Assembly: GCA_902729315.2 (NCBI GenBank)
Contig: LR746270.1
Coordinates: 1,892,501 to 1,956,500 of the forward strand
Direction of reading: 5' to 3'
DNA length: 64,000 nucleotides
From: Spirodela intermedia
Lineage: Eukaryota > Streptophyta > Magnoliopsida > Alismatales > Araceae
Shown: positions 36,240-48,049 of the stretch, piece by piece
Position numbering within the stretch: the stretch's first letter is position 1
Layout of the letters: each line of letters begins with the position of its first letter
The notes under the pieces: model-generated
Database searches by the model: none
The model's input: only the letters and a program-made list of their open reading frames with translations
Told to the model about the DNA's origin: nothing
Translations under genes and position numbers: made by a program

Positions 36240-38077
36240 TGAATGTGTTAGAAAGAGAGATGATTCGGGGTAACGGGGAGACGGGGAATTTATAGAGCTT
36301 GCTGGAGAAAACTGGGGGGATAGGTGAGGCTCATGGCGAGTGGATCCAGGTGAGCATTCATTGATGGGTAGGAGGGAGCCTTCAATAGGATCAGTACTCA
36401 ATGTGATACCTTTCCTTCGATATTCTTCATTAAAATACGCGCCGAACGAGATGTACTCTCAGGAAAGCCTGTGCCGGCCATGTGGCCAAGCGGTCAACGG
36501 TTCCAACGCCGAAAGAAAAGGCTCATTGATAGTAGAAGCCCATGGTGCAGCAAGAGCTTCCCAAAAAACTTAGAACTGCAAATACTGGCGTGAAACCTAG
36601 ATGAACTACGCCGAGTCACACAGAAATGTGTGAGACATTACATGCAACCGCAGACAGAAGAGGAAGAGGTGTGAAGGAAAGGCCAGGAGGATGGTGTTCC
36701 CCTGATGATGATTCTTCTGACCCTCAAGTTAGCCATGAGCTCCAACGTCGAAGATGGGACATAAAGGTTCGGAACGAAGAGAGCCCTATTATTGACATAG
36801 AAACAATGGAAAGAGTTTCAGTGGCCAAGGAGCCTGCCGTCCATTTGAGCGTGCGGCTGCGCCTTCGTACTGACTGAGCTCTTCTTGTATCTGTAAGGGT
36901 GGTCGAAGCTGCTCCCACCCTCCGGAACATAGAACAGGGGGAGGCGCGCGTCTCTAAAGGTGAGACTGAGAGTCAGTGAGTTCAACTCCCAACCTCCCAA
37001 ACCTCGAAGAGGGAGCCCAGCTCCTATTCCTGCTCGTCGGGTGTGCAGACATGTCGTCATGGGGCAATAAGCATGCTTGTAGAGGCAAACTCAGCCGACC
37101 ATTCTACGTAGTCCAGCTCCTAGAGCCGGCCTTAAGCTGGGCCTTACGTGGTCATCCTCTGCTTATGGGGTCATGATGATAGATAAGATCAGTCTCTTGG
37201 GCATCGATTCCAAGGCCCGTCCTAGTAATAAGACCCTAGTTTAAAAGTTTCAGGGAAGTATTGTGCTCGCTCTCCTGCAGCAATCAAACTCATGGCCCTG
37301 TTGGGTAAGGAACAGGGAAGCCGGAAAGCAAAGATGAAATGAAAGTTCAGACGACTGATAACGAGAGGGCAATCAGAAGAAAATGTCCCCTCACAGAGGT
37401 CATATGCTTAATCATTCTCAGTACAGTGCGTGGAGAGAGCCGACGACCCCCCCAGGTTGACGTGCCGAGGACAGAAGACCCAGAAGGGGTAATGGTTAGC
37501 TGATGGCTAGTGGGGTTGACTTGCGGATCTCCAGTTGACAGTTTGAGACTCCGATTGGGTGGCAGTGAATTGTCGTCCCTTGAGACGAACGGGACCATCT
37601 TCCGCCGCCAGACCGTCGATTGAGCCCTACCTGGCAAGGGCCATCCTCGGATTTTATTAAGTGGGGAGAAATATTACCTAAACATGGGCCCAACGCTCTG
37701 TTGGATCGTAGCAAGTGCTGCTGGGTCTACTACCCTCTTGGATTGAAGGATGTATTCATCTTTTCTTTCCCCTATTTAGCAAAAGATGGCGTCTCACTGC
37801 ATCTGACATGTTGCTTCCCTGTGCTATTAAATGAATGCATACGTCAGTGATCCACTGATACGCCGAGATTCAGAAGCTGAGACGAGCCGCAGAATTAAAT
37901 GCCGTGATCAGATCCACCACCGGAGCTCCAGAGGTGAGAAATAAACTCCAACACAAGGCAAGATAATTACCGAATCAGCTGGCACAAGCATCGTTTACCA
38001 CAGGGGAGGAGCGGGGCAGTTGGCTTTTTTTGTAATGGGCCTTCAAGTCAACGGTCACCTCACCTGCTTCCCGCCCC
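36240..38077. other. Intergenic region between KCS and LFR-type genes
   Basis: No supported gene. Several ORFs of 60-100 codons occur on both strands, but none resembles a protein family. It contains the KCS promoter side and the LFR 3' flank. Confidence 0.5.
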
Positions 38078-38631
38078 TCACATACCCCAAACACCACGAG
38101 CCGCCGATATTTTACTTGGCCTTGAAGTCAGCTCGTACAAAATCCGCGCGAACGTGTCCGAATATCGAGGGTCGGTGAGAAGGATTTCTGCAAACGCGTT
38201 CTCATAGGCAAGAAGCACAGCCCGGTTCTGAGGTTCGGAGACCAGAGTCTCCAAAACCATGGCCGCCTTTCTGCAGACCTCTGGCACCGGATGTGGGGCC
38301 TTGATCACCTTCAAGAGTCTGTCAATGGCCCTGTCGGCGGCGGGACGGAAAGAAGAGTAGTTAGTTAGTAGGGTGCTCTTGTGGAGAGGGTTTATAAGAC
38401 CCCAGAGCAAGAGCCATGTGTGATCTTCTACTGTTTTGTTGTTTACCATCTCTCACTCGCGAGCTTGAGCCGGCAGTCGACGTTGACTTCTGCAAGGTTG
38501 TAGAGCGCCCCGACAGCAGCGGCTTGCGCGTCTACCGTTTGAAAGCTCAGAAGATCAACCAACCTTTTGTATATCTGTAATGAGGATATGAAAAACTTAG
38601 ACGCATAACAAGAGTTGACTTTACATTGTTC

Positions 38632-38671
<40 letters not shown>

Positions 38672-41600
38672 TTTAACCTGTGGGGCAGAAGAGAGGAGGA
38701 ACGGCTCATTGTCAGGGTTTATTATAAGCCTTCCAAGTAATTCAGCAGATGCGCAGTGCCAAGCCTTGATAGAAGATCTGAGCATCACCATGATGGCCTG
38801 TACTGCGCGTTTTTCGCTGGCACAAAGCATCCCAGACAAAAAAAATCACCAGAAGAACAGATGAAGAACAAAGAAATGCACGGCTCCAACGCACATGTAC
38901 TCACGTCATTTTGATAAAAGACGGCTTAGATGAGCTGAATATTCGAAGATCCAGCAGCGGAGACAGATTAACGATTGTCTCAAGTGCGTTGGTTATCAAC
39001 TCTTCGTCTTCTGCACCAGAAGGAATAAAGAAGGCAGATCAGAAACCCTTTTTTCAATAGTCTTATTAATTAATTTACGCGATATCAGGAAATCTGAACA
39101 AGTATTTCTCTCCATGAGATAATAACCATTTGGTCCATTCAATAAGCAGACTAAAATTCAGATCAAATTATTTCTATGAATATATATAATAAACCATGTG
39201 GAAAGAAAGACCCATGTCAGAGCTCGATGCATGCTTCCACTGAACTCATGTCATACTAGTCGCCTTGGAGAAGAAAATATCAAGCTGGAGAAGATACATG
39301 GTATTGTTTAATCTAATACATGATCTTGTTTAATCTAACACCATGATGCAGGCAACATGGGACAGATCAATCAAGCTAACACACCATTTTAAGTTCCGAA
39401 GCTGGAGAATTTAAGAAGTATAGACACCATGTATTAGATTAAACAATACTATTCAATTGATTCAAATTCCTAGTTAACAAACATTAGGTTTTGGTCAAGG
39501 TTTTCATGCGCTTTTAAATGCTTCTCACCTTCACTGTTATGCAAAATGATGCAAACCAAATCATTTATGTACACGTAGCAGAATCGTTCTCCCTTGCTTT
39601 TTTCTGGCAAGCATAATAATAGAAATTAAAGAGAAAAATTCACTGGGGTGAGAAAGGATGTCTATAAGTAGTAACGCCAAGTGATGATGTGGTCGTCACC
39701 TGTATTTTGGTCTTCTACGCATTGGAATAGTGTCTCCATGCAATGCCTATGCTGGGCCATAATGACTTCATTCTCGGGCATGAAAGAAAAATTGCGGATA
39801 ATATTGGATGCAGCAATGGCACATTGCTGCTTTTCTGCTCGACCTTCATCATCCAAATTAAACAGGCCATCTTCCTCGAACCAAAACTCAGAATAACGGC
39901 GTTTAGGTCCCTTTGCGCTACGGTGCTCTCCATTAGAAAAACCAGTGCCATTTCTGCTTTACAGATCATCATTTTTAGCTTCAATTCGGATAGCAGTGTA
40001 CCCAATAGGGTTGGCAAGCCAAAGATTTAGAAAAGAAAGCATTTGATTACCCAGGATGGGACTCGGAATCATTTGGATTAGGCCTTTCATAGTCATTACC
40101 AAAACCCGTAACCATGCAGTTCTCCCCCAACACTCTTACCCTTGAGGGCTTTGTGTAATCTTTCGGAAGTGCAATGTCACGCCAGTCATCGACCTGAAAG
40201 ATCAACAAGAAACAGTTATGCGCCAAATGCTCCGATAATAGATCACAAGCCAGAAATTTGGGATTCAATGATGTGGCCGCCTGCTATCATCCTAGTAATG
40301 TTTTAACATAAAACCATGCGAATCATTTCTGTAAAAGGACTTATGTATTACAGAGTAATTACCTCTTAATGGGTATTTAGGTATTACACTAAGGAAATTA
40401 AGTAATGAGAGAAGTTCCGAAAAATGATAAACAACATAGAAGACTTTTTCAACTAATTGGGAAGCAAGGGAAAATAATTTACAGAGTTGCGATGCCCAGA
40501 ATTCTGTCATTTTCTTGTTTCATTTGGGGAAAGGGGTCGAACGTTATTCCCTAGATAAATAAAGGACATACCATTAAGACTTTTTCAACTAATTGGGAAG
40601 CAAGGGAGAATATTTTACAGAGTTGCGATGCCCAGAATTCTGTCATTTTCTTGTTTCATTTGGGGAAAGGGGTCGAACGTTATTCCCTGATCCTGCCCAA
40701 TTAGAATCGATCTCAATTAATCCCTATAGGTTTCTTATAAGGTAAGGTCTTGGAGGCAAATGTTATTATTTTCACGACAGAAGGCAAAATTTTTTATGAT
40801 GTCTTCCAATCATCAGATTAACCACAAAGAAGATGAATTTTAGATCAAAGAATGTGTTAAACGTGCAATATATACAATTTTACGGCATACACAACATATT
40901 ATACCCGTACGTGTACATTTATAAATGTGGCTTACAGAAGTATATCCTGACGCATAGATTTTATGAACGAATGACAATCGACTTAGTAAATACGCATACC
41001 AATTATACCTATACCAAGTATACATATACCAAGTGCATATATCAAGATAGGGAGAAAGAAAGGATAAAGGAGCGTGCAACTGTCCAAATAATCCATTAAA
41101 AGAGGGAGAGAAAAGTTGGTTAAAAAGATCTCTAATAGCGTGGCAAAAATAATTGGTACATAGATAAAAGACTAGACCTGAATAAATATTGACATGGTAA
41201 TGGAAAGAAACGAAAGAATCCATTTACAAATGAGATAAACTAAATAATGGAAATGAAACACTGACAAAAAAAAATGACGGCTTAGTTCCAGAAGAAGTTC
41301 GTACGATTTGAAGGATGGCATCAAGTAAGCCAGGTATCTTAGCTAGTGGCATTGCATCTCTTCTCATGTCATCCTTCTCTTTAAAGGATAGCAATGTAAG
41401 GATGTTCAGCGCCCATGTCAATTCACTCTTTAATCCGCTCTGCAGAGCCAGGACAATTCTTTTGTTGTTTTGATCTGGAAACGAATATGATAACACAAAG
41501 ATGAATTGATTAGGGCATTGTAAAGATATATAACTGTTGAAATTAAAATGGGACTTGTAAACAGGTCGCTATAAACTAGTGAAATGACTGGCACAAACAA

Positions 41601-44600
41601 TTATCAGTTAATGCGTATAGCCGTTTCTATCGGGAGTAGGTCACTTGGTTGGCAAACATAGCACAAACGGTAGACGACAGCACAAACAACCTTGATTCGA
41701 TAATGAATGTCAAGGAAGCATAACCAATTATTCCAAACCCAAAAATAAGATATTACAGTTCACTTGGAATGTTAACAGAAACATTGTGCCATGCTGTAAT
41801 GGTTATACTTCTAAACAAGAGTTGAATATGAGCATTCCAGAATATTTCTTAGTCATAAAGATTTTTCAACTACACCCAAAACTACAAACAACTGAAAATG
41901 ACTAATTCTGAAGTCTAAAGAAAAATACTCATTAGCGTATCAGATTGTCTGAATAAAGGAAGTCCCTCCTACAACTGCGAAAAAGTTCTTCCAAGACTCC
42001 AATTGTTATCATTTAAAAAAAAAACAAAGAGAACAGGAAGGAGGAACAAGAACAATCATGAAGAGAAGGCCACGTTGGGCTTGAGACTAATCATTCTGCG
42101 TTGTTCCCAAGCCCCTTTATAATGTATGTATACAGCATGTGCGATAGAAAAACCATATAATCATGTTACACGATCCACTTAGGGTATCCGTAAAGGACAA
42201 AATGTCATGCTAACATGCAAGAAAATACACAATAAGTTCACAGAAAAACCCCCCTGGCACGATCATACAGCTAATGTCACATGGATCTACACTCTCCTTC
42301 AACAATAGATATCTTATGAGCAAATACTACCAGTTTTTCACTCAGATGTACTACAAACTACTCCGAAAGAAGGCAGAATAAGCCGTAGCAGACTTTATCT
42401 CATCTTCAAAGTCTGCTCAAACAACATAAATCTAACCTTAAATACTCAAGTGAGTATCTTAAAAATAGTACTTGGATGAGATGTACTTGGAGGTGGCTGT
42501 CATGCAATTAGTGACACGAATCAACAACCAAAGTGGTAGAACTTGGATGAGATGTACCACTCAATACTTGTCTTGAAGTATTTGGCTGACTATACAGAAA
42601 TGTAGACAAGTACAGGTTTCATGCTGCGACAACATCTTCTGTAGGCAGCAATGTCCTCAGATGAAAGTCCCTGTATACTAGTCTTCGTGGAGCTTGCTGG
42701 AGCTCCCATAGGATGCAGTACCAGTAGACTGGATGCATCCTATGGGAGCTCATAAGGATGGATATCATGACGAACATCATGATGATTTTATCTTCTACAG
42801 TGACTAAAGATCATCCCGCCCTTATTTCCTTAGACAGCTCACCTCAACCCTAAACAGTGTTTACAAAGATTAAAAACTCTCCTTTTCCAAGCTCTGCAAA
42901 AATATCAGTCTTCATTTTCACGCCCTTTCCCCTTGCTCCCTCACTGGTACATGTAGACTGCATCCAGCTTCAGCCCAGACACCTCTTCAGGTAACATCCA
43001 CATCGCTCTTCCTGTTGTCTTCCTCAATGTTAAATATTTTCTGCAACCACAGTTACTAATCCAAGTCATAACAACGTTTTCATACATTAACCAACTCCCA
43101 TATTTTAGATCATCAAATTTTTTTAAGTTTTCATTTTCCCATTTGTACGCCCAATTTTCCCCTTCCAGAAACATATATTCGTCCAGCAGCACTACGACCT
43201 CACTCTCATTTAGCATCACAAGTCTTATTTTTATGGAAACATCTTCACTCCCCATATTTTCTGAAGTCTTCAACATTCAGGATGAGACTTTCACTAGCCG
43301 TGAGAGAAAAAAACACTTTCTTAGGTAAATGCATGTCCCAAAAATAAGATGAGTTGACGATGAAAAAAAAAGGCAATAATCAGCGCATTCCATAGCCTCT
43401 CTTCATTAGCAATACTGGGGTGAGAACCTGATGATTACAAATGCCAGTAAATACGATTTGTAGCCTCTTTTATACTTCCGATTGCTGCAAGTATCCATCC
43501 TTTCAGCGTAAATGACTAACATATCTCCACTAGCCAACCAAAGAGAGGAATGAAAGGTCCCTCGAAATAACGAGTTGGCATATGAGGCACTGGCTAGAAA
43601 ACAAAAACCTGCTCTGGACTCAAGTTAACAGGACATTTTGAAGAGAAAAGTAGGGTTTTCAGATACAGAAGGGTGAAAAAATGAGAACAGCATGGCCAAC
43701 TTCATTATCTTGGCATGACCTGAACTAATGGATTTTTATTATTCTTTTTGAGATTCCCATATCTGTAGAAATGACAAAGAAACCATCAAAGAAAATGCAG
43801 TTTACACCTCCAAAAGCAAACAAATTCTGTAACAGAATCAAAGAAGACTTTGAGCCTATTCCGGAAACAGGCAACAGAAATGGAAAAGAGAAACTAGAAG
43901 AAAAAAAAAAACAGACTCTGCCCAACAAACTAGGTCTGAATCAGTCTTTTCGCACTTTATCTGGGCCCAATAACGGTTTGGGCCCTCTTTTAGCGTTCTC
44001 ATCTTTACATCCCAGTTACAAACTGGCTGGGCCTCTACTTTTGGGCTTCTCATGCTTCTCTCCACTCTATACCACATCACAACATTCTATCGACTCATGG
44101 CATATGCATCATGTTTATACCTAAAATACATACTTCATATATTTTCACAAACTGTCAATTTTTTTAACTTCTCCTCCTTTAGAGTTGCCACAAAACAGCC
44201 ATCCTAATTATTAGTAAGTCCTCCTGTCAGCTTCCTTTAAGCTGGTAAATTGTCTCAGAGGACCTTAATGTAGCCAACAGCCCTTTGACCTATGATCTCT
44301 AATCCTCGTAGACATCAACCAAAAAATCCTTATTTTAACTATTCGTACCCTATGAATGAAACCCTTTTTCAGCATTCCGTCATTTATTCAATGAAACATG
44401 GTTGAAGAGATAGCATACTATAAAATTTCCCATTCAATCACGAAGGGAATTATAACGATTTCGAAGTGCATTTGCTTTAACCAAAAGGTGTGCACATAAA
44501 CCACTTTCTTGAACACATATTTGATTCGATTACCACACGAAGATAACTGAAATGATGCTTTGAAATGGTTATCGGTTATCTCACGAGATAGGATGTACAT

Positions 44601-45537
44601 GTGTTCCTCTCTTCCCACAAAAAGTTTCAGCTATTTGTTCCTTGTCTTATTAATGATAAAAACCTTAATTTTTGTAAAGCCTCGATCTTTAAATCCTTAT
44701 TATAATCTAAACTAAGTCAGACAGTTTTCCTTGATTTCTAAGGCATGATTTGATATATACTGACCGATAGAAAGCACGTTCTATTTTCAAGGCATTCCCT
44801 GGTGTTTCTCAAGGAAATGAGTCTTAGGCATTCTTGAGACAAGCTAAATCGATCTTCAACTAGATTTTTGTATTTTTTATTTTTTAAGGTTGATGATCCA
44901 AAATTCAGCACTTAAAACTGGATTCTGAACGCAGTCAGAGATGCAGATTGGTGTTAGAGCAGTATTCGATAGCATTAAATTGGTACCAAAGTCCTTAGTA
45001 GAACGAAACTGCATGACCTATTCCACGTTTGAGCAACCAGAGAGAAGAATTGGCTCACTTCGGTCTGCTAAGTTTCGAGGCTTGTCAGAATAGAAATATA
45101 AAACGAGAGAGAGTAAGTACGAGTAAGAAGACAAAACCCTGCCTGACACCACAGAGCAAGAAGAACTTCATGCATAAGGTCTTCAAAAAGGAAACAATTG
45201 TTATGAGAAGACAAAGAGACCTAGGGCAATCAACAGTCTGGACTTCCCTCACAAAATCGTAAACCTCAAGAGAAAAAAAAAAAAAAAAAGCCGCAATGGA
45301 GTGGTGTCGAGGGATCTAACCGGCGAAGGAAACGGGAACCTGGAGTGTGGGACCTAGGAGGGACGCGGGGGCCATGGAGTCGCCGGTCACCGACGAGAAC
45401 ATCCCCGCTCCACCACTGCCGCCGCCGCCGCCTCCTCCTCCTCCTCCTCCGGCGGTGCTCCCGAACGGCCTCCCGCGCTTCGCCGGCGAGGGGGCGGCGG
45501 TTCCCCCGCCCTTGCCGCCGAGCTCCCTCTTCTGCAT
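38078..45537 (-). CDS. LFR: LFR-type armadillo-repeat protein (SWI/SNF chromatin remodelling subunit)
   Basis: Eight exons (45537-45321, 41474-41305, 40193-40051, 39953-39700, 39010-38905, 38816-38678, 38574-38447, 38330-38078) join in phase to give 469 residues, against about 460 in Arabidopsis LEAF AND FLOWER RELATED. That protein is a nuclear subunit of the plant SWI/SNF remodelling complex needed for leaf and flower development. The N-terminus MQKREL, with PAKRGRPFGS, is the family mark, followed here by a run of 11 glycines. Conserved helical-repeat blocks include QNNKRIVLALQSGLKSELTW, DDWRDIALPK, WFEEDGLFNLDDEGRAEKQQ, FMPENEVIMAQHRHC, LLGRLIINPDNEPF, VDAQAAAVGALYNL and APHPVPEVCRKAAM. 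Intron 1 is nearly 3.9 kb. The exon 4 donor is GTGACG, weaker than usual, but the joined protein matches the family without a gap. Confidence 0.94.
38633..38668. repeat. (GA)n tract filling a short LFR intron
   Basis: The tract takes up about a third of the 103-bp intron between LFR exons 6 and 7 and begins nine bases after the exon 6 donor on the minus strand (CT on the coding strand). Confidence 0.92.
40442..40688. repeat. Direct repeat, two 111-bp copies offset by 136 bp
   Basis: 40442-40552 and 40578-40688 are almost identical, sharing GACTTTTTCAACTAATTGGG at the left end and GGGGTCGAACGTTATTCCCT at the right end. The pair lies in LFR intron 2. The near identity points to a recent event. 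Confidence 0.93.
42701..42750. repeat. Perfect inverted repeat (17-bp arms, 16-bp loop)
   Basis: AGCTCCCATAGGATGCA at 42701-42717 pairs fully with 42734-42750. It lies in LFR intron 1. Confidence 0.93.
42941..43276 (-). other. Unassigned 111-aa ORF inside LFR intron 1
   Basis: Starts MLKTSENMG and ends DAVYMYQ. It is rich in Glu, Trp and Leu with no domain I recognise. It is on the same strand as the host gene, and its composition looks more protein-like than its surroundings. It may be an exon relic, part of a transposon, or chance. Confidence 0.25.
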
Positions 45538-46561
45538 CTCTCCCGCCCCCCTCTCTCGTCTGGTGGTGGACCCGAGCAATTTAACCCCTCCTTGGCTGAC
45601 TCGGCTGACTCGCCCGACTCGGTATCTGGACACCCGCCCGAGTCAGTGTACACCTCCAACTCGGTCAGCTGACCACATGGCGGGCTCTTTGGATTGATCA
45701 CTACGAAATTCAGTCCCGGGGGATTAACATGTATCGGGCCGGGCCTCACACTGCTACCCTACCGACCCGGCCCGCCCAACGCCTACAAGCTGGGCGGGCA
45801 TCCTCGTCTGGTAACGTCTCTCTCTCTCTCTTACAAGAGTTGGGGAGTGGTTTTCAGAAGATCTCGCTTTGGAGTTTTCTTCTCTTAGTTATTACCATTT
45901 CAAAGCATGCATCTTTTTAGTGTTAAAGCTTAGGATTACAATCGCGTGAACCCTGATCTCTCTCTCCTCGGCGTCTGAATAATCTCTCCTTGCGTTCTAC
46001 TTGGCTTCAGTAGAGTCAACAGGACGATCCACGGGCCCTAATTTCTTCACCAGACCATGAAGGAGATTATAGAAAGATCGGGTGATGTCCCATCGAGTCA
46101 ACCCAATTATCCTAACCGTAATGTCGCAAGGAAAAAGTTTTCAAGCATCCCGTTGACCATCTCAATCTATGCATCTATAACCGTACTTGGAGAAGAGATT
46201 GCATCATGGTCTTCAATCTACGACTCCCAAAACTCCACTAATCGTGAAGAACTACCCTATAATGGGTAGATTCCAAAGCATGAGCATCTCCTCCCACAAA
46301 CAACATCAAGGAAGAACACGCCACAGGGAAAAGGGTCAAACTCGAATGGCACAGATTCAGCACACATTACAACTTCTATGGAATGTTTCAGGGAGAAGAA
46401 GATGACACCGAGCATAAGAGGAAGAAGACCAACAGTTAGTCAAGAAATCGCCTGTTTCCTTGATCAGTACTTACCCTATGAAGAGGAAGAATCCAACACC
46501 GGGAGAGACAGAGATAGAGAAGAAGTTGCATAACTTGAGAGGGACTAAAGGGCCCCGCCGC
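45538..46561. other. Intergenic region, LFR promoter and H2A.Z 3' flank
   Basis: About 1 kb between the LFR start codon and the H2A.Z stop codon, both minus strand. The GC-rich part at 45540-45790 is probably LFR leader and promoter; the rest is not recognised. Confidence 0.5.
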
Positions 46562-47515
46562 CTAGTCCTTGGAGGACTTGTTGATTAGGGACTTGTGGAT
46601 GTGGGGAATGACACCGCCCCCGGCAATGGTGCCCTTGATGAGGGTGTCGAGCTCCTCATCTCCCCGGATGGCGAGTTGCAGGTGCCGAGGAGTTATGCGC
46701 TTCACCTTCAAGTCCTTGCTCGCGTTGCCCGCCAGCTCCAGAACTTCGGCTGTGAGGTACTCCAAGATCGCCGCAGAGTACACCGCTGCCGTGGCTCCAA
46801 CCCGCCCGTTGGCCGCGATCCTCGACTTCAGCTGCCTGTGGATTCTCCCCACCGGAAACTGGCAGCAGTTGCAAGCCCAAATCCACCGTCAACTCAGTTT
46901 TTTCTTTTTTTTTCATTCAATCAGGGTGTCAAATGAGGAAAGTGAAACCAAAATCCTGAGAAGATTCACGGAAAGACCAACAAACGCACTTGGTTTCCGG
47001 TTGTGAGGGTGAACGACCCACCACCGCCTCTGATTTCGGCTAATCTCACCATTAATCCACGCAAACCAGTGAAGATCCGCGGGAAGCGAGTAGAGGAATC
47101 ACAAGAAGTTCCATGGAAAGCTAAACAGGAGGACCGACGACTTTCCGATTACAAATCGACGGAATGCACCACACAAGAGATGTCTAGATTTAAAGATTGC
47201 ACGGAATATGAATGGAGCTGGGCGTTACTATGGGACATAGTCGTTCTTAGCTCGGATCAGTTCATGAAAATCATCACCAGGGGCTAAAAAGGATCTGACG
47301 AGCAGGCCTCAGATGGAAATGAGACGAGGGGTTGTCCGTTTCATACGAGATCAGAAAACATCGTGAAAGATGCCATAGTAGAGGGCGACGATTCCCCCGG
47401 GTTCTCGCACCTGGAGGCCAGCGCGGGACGAACGAGAGGTGGGCTTCTTCTTGTCCTTGTCCTTGTTCGCCGTGGTCTTCCCCGCCACAAGCCCTTTCCC
47501 ACCCTTCCCCGCCAT
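46562..47515 (-). CDS. Histone H2A.Z variant
   Basis: Two coding exons (47515-47411 and 46858-46562) give 133 residues. H2A.Z replaces H2A in nucleosomes near gene starts and is deposited by SWR1, with roles in temperature and defence gene control in plants. The N-terminus [13 protein letters not shown] and the basic [18 protein letters not shown] join [13 protein letters not shown] at the intron. The variant is identified by [20 protein letters not shown] and by the extended acidic patch and C-terminus [20 protein letters not shown] with [13 protein letters not shown]. It lacks the SQ(E/D)Φ tail of H2A.X and the SPKK tail of H2A.W. A splice acceptor (TTTCAG at about 47525-47530 on the minus strand) nine bases upstream of the ATG suggests a 5' leader intron holding the GA tract at 47763. 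Confidence 0.96.
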
Positions 47516-47760
47516 CTTCACGCCCTGAAAGACCCGAGCCAAATATGTAAGATGAAAGGAGGAGGTGATCACCAGCAGAAGATCACTATCGTCGCCTCAA
47601 ACCCTCCGGAAGCACGACAAGGTAGAAAACCCAAGCAGGTGAATGAAGAACAAAGTTATCCGGCAGGAAGAGCGCCGAGAAGATTTCCACACACGCTCAT
47701 GTCCGCGAACAGGGCAAGTACCTTAGCCTGGATCGAGGAGGAGCAGCAGCAGCTTCCGCG

Positions 47761-47762
<2 letters not shown>

Positions 47763-47813
<51 letters not shown>
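47763..47813. repeat. (GA)n microsatellite in the H2A.Z leader or promoter
   Basis: About 50 bp of GA, 250 bp upstream of the H2A.Z start codon, on the far side of the probable leader intron acceptor. Confidence 0.95.
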
Positions 47814-47818
<5 letters not shown>

Positions 47819-48049
47819 GTGTATGTGCGTGTAACGTAGCAGGGGAAGGGAGAGAAACAGGTTTTGAGGAGATTCGGGGGAGCCTGTGGCGGCAAGGAAA
47901 GGCGGTAACTTTTCAACGGCGAAATACGAATTTGGAATTCGAAGTTTGGATCCGAAACATAGGATTCCGGGCCCCGCTCTCCCCCCGCACCACCTTGCAA
48001 GCCTGGTCAACGGATACCTCCTGCCTGCAGCGTTCTCCTAACTTCAGGT

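Noticed and set aside
36240-38077. Possible genes among ORFs of 60-100 codons
   Set aside because: None shows a recognisable motif, splice partner or composition distinct from chance.
45347-45697. Proline-rich plus-strand ORF opposite LFR exon 1
   Set aside because: It mirrors the glycine-rich stretch of the LFR first exon. The minus-strand frame matches a known family and this one does not.
46569-47006. Plus-strand ORF opposite histone H2A.Z
   Set aside because: It is the antisense frame of a highly conserved histone exon.
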